Shown here: positions 5,527 to 11,259 of the stretch, piece after piece
How the letters are laid out: every line of letters starts with the position of its first letter
Position numbering within the stretch: position 1 is the stretch's first letter
NCBI GenBank assembly: GCA_964617145.1
Contig: CAZTVN010000041.1
Span: 1 to 11,259, forward strand
Length of the DNA: 11,259 nt
DNA from: CAZTVN01 sp964617145
GTDB taxonomy: Bacteria > Patescibacteriota > Gracilibacteria > UBA1369 > JACRIC01
Direction of reading: 5' to 3'
Notes under the pieces: model-generated
What the model was told of the DNA's origin: nothing
Database searches by the model: none
The model's input: the letters and a program-made list of their open reading frames with translations, nothing else
Translations under genes and position numbers: made by a program

Positions 5527-7035
5527 ATGTGTGGGATTCTCGGTATTGTCAGTAATAATGCTGTTGTCCATGAACTCTATGATGGCCTCATGGTTTTGCA
5601 ACATAGAGGACAAGATGCCGCAGGAATCATGACCTATGATGGAAATTTTCATCTCAAAAAAGGTGATGGTCTTGTCCGTGATGTTTTTTCTTACAAAAAT
5701 GTTGTTCGACTTCGTGGCAACATGGGCATTGGGCATGTGCGCTACCCCACCGCTGGATTTTATGAATCCAAAGAAGCTCAACCTTTTTATGTGAATGCGC
5801 CGTATGGCATAAGCCTTGTGCACAACGGCAATCTTACCAATTACGGAGATCTCAAAAATGAGATCGTAAAAGATCAATTGAGACACCTTAATACGTCCTC
5901 TGATTCCGAAGTTCTTCTCAATATTCTTGCTGATGAACTTCTGAAACTCCATAAGCCGGAGCTTTCGGCTAAAAGTCTTTTTACTGCTATTTGTCATCTT
6001 TTTAGACGAATCTCTGGAGGTTTTGCTGTTATTGCTCTTATCGGTGGCCAGGGAATGATCGGCTTTCGTGATCCTTATGGCATTCGACCACTTATTTTTG
6101 GAAGAAGAAAAAATGGCTTAGGCTACGAATATATGTTTGCTTCTGAAAGTGTTGCGCTCGATGCTTTGGGCTTTGAAAAGATTCGAGATGTTCAGCCCGG
6201 TGAAGTTATTTACGTTGATATGCAAAGATCAGTTCATTCAAAAAAATGTAGCTTTACAAAATGGGCTCCTTGCATATTTGAGTATATTTATCTCGCTCGA
6301 CCTGATTCCGTTATTGATAATATTTCTGTTTATAAAACGCGGCTTCGTTTGGGACAAATTCTGGCGAAACAGATTAAAAAAGCTCATTTAAAAATCGATA
6401 GTATTGTCCCTGTACCCGATTCTTCTCGTGCTGCTGCCATGGCTATTGCTCATGAACTTAAAATCCCCTATCGCGAGGGACTTGTGAAAAATCGTTATAT
6501 CGGCCGTACTTTTATTATGCCCGGACAAGAAATTCGTAAAAAATCTATTCGATTCAAGCTCAATCCTATTCAATTTGAATTTCGTAATAAGAACGTGCTT
6601 CTTGTTGATGATAGTATTGTCCGTGGAAATACTATGAGACAAATTGTTCGTATGGTGCGCGATGCCGGCGCTAAAAAAGTTTATGTTGCGTCTTCGGCTT
6701 CTCCTCTGCGTTACCCCTGCCTTTATGGTGTCGATATGCCTTCAAAAAGCGATTTTGTGGCGAACAATCTTGTCACTGCTGAAGTTTGTAAAGTTATTGA
6801 GGCTGACTATCTTTTTTATCAAACTAACGAAGATATGATGAAAGCAGCTCACGGAGGGAATAAAAAAATAACCAATTTTTGCACCGCCTGTTTTAATGGT
6901 AAATACCCTACCAAAGATGTCACTCAAAAACTTTTGGACAAAGTTGAATTTTTAAGAAAACAAGCTCATCTTGAAAAAGAGAAAGAAATGCTATCGGATA
7001 TTTCGGTGAGTGACGAACAACTCTCACTTTTATAA
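5527..7035 (+). CDS. purF: Amidophosphoribosyltransferase (Fe-S type)
   Basis: PurF makes 5-phosphoribosylamine from PRPP and glutamine, the first committed step of purine synthesis. The 502-residue protein starts MCGILGIV, so the nucleophile C2 is exposed simply by removing Met and there is no propeptide as in Bacillus-type enzymes. The glutaminase domain (2-230) shows LQHRGQDAAGI, GHVRYPTAG (69-77), HNGNLTN (99-105), SDSE (125-128) and RDPYGIRPL (181-189). The phosphoribosyltransferase domain has VPVPDSSRAAA (294-304) and the PRPP loop VLLVDDSIVRGNT (357-369). Four cysteines in the usual contexts for a 4Fe-4S cluster are present: C249 (PCIFEYIY), C398 (YPCLYGVD), and C452 and C455 (CTACFNGKYPT). 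This points to an oxygen-sensitive, Fe-S enzyme. It lies 7 nt after folD and 9 nt before purD. Confidence 0.97.
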   Translation: MCGILGIVSNNAVVHELYDGLMVLQHRGQDAAGIMTYDGNFHLKKGDGLVRDVFSYKNVVRLRGNMGIGHVRYPTAGFYESKEAQPFYVNAPYGISLVHNGNLTNYGDLKNEIVKDQLRHLNTSSDSEVLLNILADELLKLHKPELSAKSLFTAICHLFRRISGGFAVIALIGGQGMIGFRDPYGIRPLIFGRRKNGLGYEYMFASESVALDALGFEKIRDVQPGEVIYVDMQRSVHSKKCSFTKWAPCIFEYIYLARPDSVIDNISVYKTRLRLGQILAKQIKKAHLKIDSIVPVPDSSRAAAMAIAHELKIPYREGLVKNRYIGRTFIMPGQEIRKKSIRFKLNPIQFEFRNKNVLLVDDSIVRGNTMRQIVRMVRDAGAKKVYVASSASPLRYPCLYGVDMPSKSDFVANNLVTAEVCKVIEADYLFYQTNEDMMKAAHGGNKKITNFCTACFNGKYPTKDVTQKLLDKVEFLRKQAHLEKEKEMLSDISVSDEQLSLL

Positions 7036-7044
7036 CATTTTTTT

Positions 7045-8358
7045 GTGAAAAAAGTTCTTCTCATTGGAAGCTCTGCTCGTGAACATATTATCGCTGAAAC
7101 TCTTAAAAAATCTCGCGTACAGCTTTTTACTTTTGCTTCCTCAAATAACCCAGGTATTCATGAACTTTCGGAAAAATATATTTCTGGAAATCTTGCGGAT
7201 GTTTCGGCGATAAAAGAATTTGCACTTAAAAGTAGACCTGATTTTGCTATTATTGGACCTGAAAACCCTATTGCTGCTGGAGTTTCTGATGAACTTGATT
7301 TTGTTGGTGTTCCTTGTATTGCTCCACACAAAGCAACGGCTCAACTTGAATCATCAAAATCGTTCACTCGAGATATTTTAAAAGAATTTCATATTCCCGG
7401 TAATCCTCTGTATCGGGTTTTTACTTCAGCTCATGGGATAAAAGAATTTATGCACGAACTGTCTGGTAATTTTGTTGTGAAAGCCGATGGTTTGCAGGGA
7501 GGAAAAGGTGTTAAGGTTTCTGGTGACCATTTCGGCGATATTGAAAGTGGGTTTGAGTATGCTCATGAATGTCTTTTACGCGATTCTACAGTTATTATTG
7601 AGGAAAAACTCGTTGGTCAGGAATTTAGTTTGATGAGTTTTGTCGATGGCAAACATGTTATTTCTATGCCTCCCGTGCAGGATCATAAAAGAGCTTATTT
7701 GCAAGATAAGGGTCCAAACACTGGAGGAATGGGATCTTATAGTGATTCAAATCATCTTCTTCCCTTCCTTGAATCTGATGAGGTTCTTGAAGCTCATCGC
7801 ATTAATCAAGCTGTTACGCTTGCCATTAAGCAAAAAACAGGAATGCCTTATAAGGGCATTTTGTATGGGGGTTTTATGGTAACGGCTTCTGGAGTAAAAC
7901 TTATTGAATATAATGTGCGTTTTGGCGATCCCGAAGCGATGAATGTTTTGCCACTTCTTGAGACCGATTTTGTCAAAGTTTGTGAAGGGATTTGCGAAGG
8001 CACTTTAGACAAAATCAATATTAATTTTTCTCATAAAGCAACGGTGTGCAAATATGTCGTTCCCGAAGGCTATCCTGATAATCCCATGAAAGGTGCGCGC
8101 ATACAGTTAAAGCCACTCCCAAAAGGAGTTAAGCGATATTTTGCTTCCGTTGAACAAAAAGACGGCGATCTTTATCTTGGCGGCTCCAGGGCTATTGCTT
8201 TTGTTGGTGTTGCGTCAAGCATTGATATGGCTGAAAGGCTGGCACAAGAAGGTGTTGAAACCGTTATAGGGCCTGTTTATTTTAGGCGTGATATTGGAAC
8301 AGAATCTCTCCTTCGCTTACGAATTCAAATGATGAAGGAACTCAGGAAGATTTCGTGA
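7045..8358 (+). CDS. purD: Phosphoribosylamine-glycine ligase (GAR synthetase)
   Basis: PurD joins glycine to the unstable phosphoribosylamine made by PurF, forming GAR with ATP. The adjacent genes thus encode consecutive steps. The 437-residue product has the N-terminal domain GSSAREHII (8-16; usually GSGGREHA), IGPENPIAAG, the ATP-grasp core VVKADGLQGGKGVKV, EEKLVGQEFSLMSF, DHKRAYLQDKGPNTGGMGSY and LIEYNVRFGDPE (metal-binding Glu/Asn), and the C-terminal VVPEGYPDNP domain. Length is normal. The start is GTG at 7045, placed by the conserved KKVLLIG strand. No Shine-Dalgarno sequence is visible in the 9-nt gap after purF, which suggests coupled translation. The last 42 bp overlap the 3' end of the convergent tyrA-pheA fusion. 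I see no intrinsic terminator. Confidence 0.96.
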   Translation: MKKVLLIGSSAREHIIAETLKKSRVQLFTFASSNNPGIHELSEKYISGNLADVSAIKEFALKSRPDFAIIGPENPIAAGVSDELDFVGVPCIAPHKATAQLESSKSFTRDILKEFHIPGNPLYRVFTSAHGIKEFMHELSGNFVVKADGLQGGKGVKVSGDHFGDIESGFEYAHECLLRDSTVIIEEKLVGQEFSLMSFVDGKHVISMPPVQDHKRAYLQDKGPNTGGMGSYSDSNHLLPFLESDEVLEAHRINQAVTLAIKQKTGMPYKGILYGGFMVTASGVKLIEYNVRFGDPEAMNVLPLLETDFVKVCEGICEGTLDKININFSHKATVCKYVVPEGYPDNPMKGARIQLKPLPKGVKRYFASVEQKDGDLYLGGSRAIAFVGVASSIDMAERLAQEGVETVIGPVYFRRDIGTESLLRLRIQMMKELRKIS

Positions 8359-10092
8359 AAGTATGACAGGATAGCTTCCTAAAAATTTTACACCTGCGAC
8401 GAATTTTTTCATATTATTGAGAATTTTTTGTACATTTTGGTCTTCGGTACTTCCTTCGAAATCCAGGAAAAAAAGGTATTTCCCGTACTTTGATGTTGAG
8501 GGGCGCGATTCGATTTTTGTTATGTTAATTTTTGCGCTTGCAAATTCATTGAGTACTAAAGAGAGCGATCCTGGAGAATCTTCTGAAAAATAAAAAATTA
8601 TTGATGAAATTATTGGGTATTTTTTTGTTTTTACTCTTTTTCTCTTTGCATCTATTTTTTTTATAACGATAAATCTCGTTTGATTATTCCTGTCATTTTC
8701 AATATTTTCAGCCAGAATATTGAGTCTTAAAGTTTTCGCGGCCAACTTGCTCCCAATCGTGCCTGTATTTTCATCTTTTAATCGTTTAATTTTTTCCATG
8801 GCTTGAGTCGTTGAAGGAGCACTTATCCATTCAACTTGCTTCAATCTGCGTTTTAAAAATTTTTCACATTGATAGAAAGTCTGAGGGTGTGACATGACCG
8901 CTTTGATATCTTGTAATTTCACTCCTTTGAGCGCACAAAGACAATGATGGATTGGAAGATCGATTGCTACAAAAATGTATGTTTTTGATCTAAAGAGAGC
9001 GTCAAGCGTATCTCTTACAGATCCGTGTAGGCGGTTTTCTATTGGGACTAAACCTTCTTTTACTTCACCTTTTTCAACTGACTTAAACACCTCGCTGATT
9101 TGATCGCAATATTTTTTCGTCGCGTTCTTTTTCCAAAGATTTGTCGCTTGATCGGTAAAAGTGAGACTGGGGCCTAAAAGTGCGATGTTTGGTTTTTTAC
9201 TTTGTGTTTCTGGTAATTTTTTTGGTGCTTGTCTGATCTTTTTTTCCAAATATTGTGCAATGAGCCAATCAGTCTCTTTCATGGCAAAAGTCCTAAGATC
9301 TCCGAGATAGTTTACTCCGTCCTGAAAATATTTTAAAAATGCTTTTTCATTTTTGCTTTCAACGATTTTTGTAAGTTTTTCGAGAGCTTCTCCGTAGGCT
9401 TCCTGAGCATAAGCATTTTCTTTTTGACTCATCTGAATTTGTCCATATAAATTTGGATCCTGGGCAAGTATCCTCGCTGCAAACATGATCTTTAAAGCGG
9501 AAGCTGGGCCGGCGTAGTTGAGAAAATCTTTGATATCGCACTTCAAGGATTTTAAAGCGTGAATAAAGCTTATTTCCGCGCTGTGTACTAATCCTTGAAC
9601 TACTGCCATGATTTCATCGTGTTTTTGGGGATTCATCATTTTTATTAACAGTCCTTCATTTTCAAAAATTTTTGTAATAAATTTTAACCATTTTCCAGGT
9701 CTCTCCGGACAAACTATGATCGTCTGTCCTGCCCCAAATGTGGTCTCATTAAACATCGGATGCAGACCGATCACGCAGGAGAGTCCTTCAAGCATTATTT
9801 TGACCGGTTCACTTTTTATTGATGTTATATCCATGATAAGTTTCGATGGATTTAAATATCGAACAATTTTTTTGATCACATCTCGGGTTTCATTAATAGG
9901 CACAGCCACAATAATAATGTCTGCTTTTTTTACGAGTTCATGGTTTTTTAACTTGGTCGAAAGATCCGAAATGATTACTGAAAATCCGTTTCGTCGAAAT
10001 ATTTCCGCGAAAAGATTTCCCATTTTCCCCTTCCCTCCAATGACTCCAACAGTAACCACATTTTTCAAAGGCTCTTTGAGACGATCTTTCAT
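8317..10092 (-). CDS. Fused prephenate dehydrogenase - prephenate dehydratase - ACT domain protein
   Basis: This 591-residue protein joins both terminal branches from prephenate. The N-terminal TyrA domain (about 12-285) has a Rossmann loop VGVIGGKGKMG (15-25), IIIVAVP (59-65), the catalytic-His context IGLHPMF (108-114; H111), HDEIMAVVQGLVH (158-170) and an E. coli TyrA-like tail RILAQDPNLYGQIQMS. After a linker (about 286-300), the PheA domain shows LLGPSLTFTDQA (305-316), LVPIENRLHGSV (348-359), MSHPQTFYQC (400-409), TTQAM and IENDRNNQTRFIVI (464-477). The ACT domain (about 498-580) has DSPGSLSLVLNEFA and the phenylalanine-sensing IESRP (527-531), predicting Phe feedback. No chorismate mutase domain is present. 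An AAGGA abuts the ATG directly, too close for a normal Shine-Dalgarno. It lies 3 nt after the YtxH-like gene; trpC is upstream. Confidence 0.93.
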   Translation of the reverse strand: MKDRLKEPLKNVVTVGVIGGKGKMGNLFAEIFRRNGFSVIISDLSTKLKNHELVKKADIIIVAVPINETRDVIKKIVRYLNPSKLIMDITSIKSEPVKIMLEGLSCVIGLHPMFNETTFGAGQTIIVCPERPGKWLKFITKIFENEGLLIKMMNPQKHDEIMAVVQGLVHSAEISFIHALKSLKCDIKDFLNYAGPASALKIMFAARILAQDPNLYGQIQMSQKENAYAQEAYGEALEKLTKIVESKNEKAFLKYFQDGVNYLGDLRTFAMKETDWLIAQYLEKKIRQAPKKLPETQSKKPNIALLGPSLTFTDQATNLWKKNATKKYCDQISEVFKSVEKGEVKEGLVPIENRLHGSVRDTLDALFRSKTYIFVAIDLPIHHCLCALKGVKLQDIKAVMSHPQTFYQCEKFLKRRLKQVEWISAPSTTQAMEKIKRLKDENTGTIGSKLAAKTLRLNILAENIENDRNNQTRFIVIKKIDAKRKRVKTKKYPIISSIIFYFSEDSPGSLSLVLNEFASAKINITKIESRPSTSKYGKYLFFLDFEGSTEDQNVQKILNNMKKFVAGVKFLGSYPVILSRNLPEFLHHLNS

Positions 10093-10095
10093 TCC

Positions 10096-10539
10096 TTAAA
10101 ATTTTGTTGTATCTTTTTTATCTTCTATCCCCATTTTTTCTATTATTTTTTTTGCTTTATTTTCAACTTTCTTCAATACTCCTTTTGCTTTTCCTATTTT
10201 CTTTTTTGCTGATTTATGGAGTTTTTTGAGTTCTGGGTTCATTTCTATCCTTTGGTTTAACTCTTCTTTCGCTTCAGTCGCGATACTCTTTAATTTCTGT
10301 TTTCCTCCTTCTACAGCGTTTTGCACCTTTTCAGATTCGTAAAGATTTACCGCTGATTCACCCATTTCTTCACCCATTTTTTGAAATTCTTTTTTGAGCG
10401 TTTTTAACCCTGTTCCACCTTTCTGTCTTTCTTCTTTCATTTTTTTACGAAAATCTTTTCCTTTGCCTGGTGCGTACAACATCCCAAGAACCGTTCCGCC
10501 GAGAAGGCCAAAGAGCAATGATAAAGGACCTTTTTTCAT
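10096..10539 (-). CDS. YtxH-like glycine-zipper/coiled-coil protein
   Basis: The 147-residue protein has a short hydrophobic glycine-rich N-terminus (LSLLFGLLGGTVLGMLYAP, about 6-24) followed by GKGKDFRKKMKEE. This is the layout of YtxH/gas-vesicle-like small proteins, whose anchor is followed by an APxxGxxxR turn. The rest (about 30-147) is very rich in Lys and Glu and predicted helical or coiled-coil, with the C-terminal part strongly basic. No enzyme motif is present. Such proteins are often linked to envelope or stress functions; the role here is unknown. It is wedged between trpC (21 nt upstream) and the tyrA-pheA fusion (3 nt downstream), so it is probably cotranscribed with amino acid genes without an obvious functional link. 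Confidence 0.75.
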   Translation of the reverse strand: MKKGPLSLLFGLLGGTVLGMLYAPGKGKDFRKKMKEERQKGGTGLKTLKKEFQKMGEEMGESAVNLYESEKVQNAVEGGKQKLKSIATEAKEELNQRIEMNPELKKLHKSAKKKIGKAKGVLKKVENKAKKIIEKMGIEDKKDTTKF

Positions 10540-10560
10540 AGGTTATTTTTTTGAATAAAT

Positions 10561-11259
10561 TTAGCTTGAATATATCATAGTTTTTATTTTTTCTTCAATG
10601 TCATTCGCTTTCATAAAACTTGTTCCAATTAAAACGGCATCAACGATGCCTCGCATTTCGTTTATATTTTCGGCACTTTCCATACCACTTTCACTGACTA
10701 TGATTTTTCCTTTTGGAATATTTTTTGCAAGTTTTTTTGTGGTATCGAGCGACATGTAAAAGGTGTTTAAATCTCTATTATTTATGCCGACAATTTCAGC
10801 ATCTATGGATAAAACTTTTTCAAGCTCCCTTTCGTTATGCACTTCACAAAGACTATCCATGTTGAGACTTTTTGCTCGCTCTATAAATTGTTTTAAACTT
10901 GATCGATCGAGGATAGTTGCAATAAGAAGAATGGCGCTTGCACCTGCGTCTCTTGCTTCAACAATCTGATATTCATCGATGATAAAATCTTTCCGAAGTA
11001 TAGGCAGAGAACTTATTTCACTCACATCTTTTAAATATTTTAGACTTCCTTGAAAAAAAGTTTCATCCGTGAGTACGGATATGGCATCGGCATAACGATT
11101 GTAGATCAGCGCAATTTTTCTATGGTCAAAATCTCTTCGGATAATTCCTAGAGATGGTGAGGCTTTTTTGATTTCCGCAATGAGAGCGAGAGAGGATTTT
11201 CTTAATGATGCCTTGAAATTTCTCTCGTTTGCTTTGACTCTTTTTTGTAATTCAGAAAG
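10561..11259 (-). CDS. trpC: Indole-3-glycerol phosphate synthase (N-terminus beyond window)
   Basis: TrpC converts CdRP to indole-3-glycerol phosphate in tryptophan synthesis. The frame stays open to the right edge, giving 232 residues; the true start lies outside. Barrel signatures appear in order: LIAEIKKASPSLGII (phosphate-side loop with the catalytic Lys), ISVLTDETFFQGSLKYL, LPILRKDFIIDEYQI, GASAILLIATIL, EVHNERELEKVL, IVGINNRDLNTF, IIVSESGM and AVLIGTSFMKA. An internal GTG at 11025 is not the start, since conserved sequence continues upstream of it. The gene is the most upstream visible member of the leftward operon with the YtxH-like gene and tyrA-pheA. Its promoter is not in the window. 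Confidence 0.95.
   Translation of the reverse strand, partial: LSELQKRVKANERNFKASLRKSSLALIAEIKKASPSLGIIRRDFDHRKIALIYNRYADAISVLTDETFFQGSLKYLKDVSEISSLPILRKDFIIDEYQIVEARDAGASAILLIATILDRSSLKQFIERAKSLNMDSLCEVHNERELEKVLSIDAEIVGINNRDLNTFYMSLDTTKKLAKNIPKGKIIVSESGMESAENINEMRGIVDAVLIGTSFMKANDIEEKIKTMIYSS

Noticed and set aside
4605..8358. Recoded UGA (Gracilibacteria-type code)
   Set aside because: TGA ends tmk and purD at the expected family lengths, and no conserved gene reads through an in-frame TGA.
9608..10099. 163-codon plus-strand open frame
   Set aside because: It is fully antisense to the conserved TyrA domain and has no recognisable features; its openness follows from the codon use of the opposite strand.

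Overview
The window is AT-rich bacterial chromosome. It carries 13 protein-coding genes, two of them cut by the window edges, and I see no RNA gene, CRISPR array or complete insertion sequence. The content suggests a biosynthetically well-equipped member of the Patescibacteria/CPR, with Peregrinibacteria-like as my best guess. The reasons are tightly packed genes, almost no Shine-Dalgarno sequences, a VirB2-like small membrane protein, divergent copies of housekeeping enzymes, and TGA used as an ordinary stop (ends of tmk and purD), which argues against the UGA=Gly code of Gracilibacteria/Absconditabacteria. This assignment is inference. Full purine and aromatic amino acid genes would be unusual for most CPR groups.

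Layout. (1) 1-537, minus: 5'-terminal part of a secreted or membrane VirB2/TrbC-like protein. (2) 538-699: divergent promoter region. (3) 700-3384, plus: secE, nusG, an unrecognised anchored Ser/Glu-rich protein, then rplK and rplA, which have their own strong promoter. (4) 3384-3548: a 165-bp near-palindromic, MITE-like element inserted exactly at the rplA stop codon and flanked by a 6-bp TAAATA duplication. (5) 3557-4607: dut (dUTPase) and a divergent thymidylate kinase. (6) 4604-8358: folD, purF and purD behind their own promoter. (7) 8317-11259, minus: a tyrA-pheA-ACT fusion, a YtxH-like small protein and a truncated trpC. This aromatic amino acid operon converges on purD with a 42-bp tail-to-tail overlap.

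How the genes work together. SecE (translocon) and NusG (transcription elongation) precede ribosomal proteins L11 and L1, as in the common bacterial cluster, but a foreign-looking gene sits between nusG and rplK, and rplJ-rplL-rpoB do not follow rplA. Dut removes dUTP and makes dUMP, and Tmk phosphorylates dTMP. FolD makes the one-carbon folates used for thymidylate and purine synthesis. PurF and PurD catalyse the first two committed steps of purine synthesis. The minus-strand operon serves Tyr/Phe (fusion) and Trp (trpC) synthesis.

The most interesting items are the hairpin element with its readable insertion history, the nusG-rplK interruption, the TyrA-PheA-ACT fusion without a visible chorismate mutase, the FolD cofactor-site substitutions and the altered DRY motif of Tmk. 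No gene-free stretch exceeds about 175 bp.
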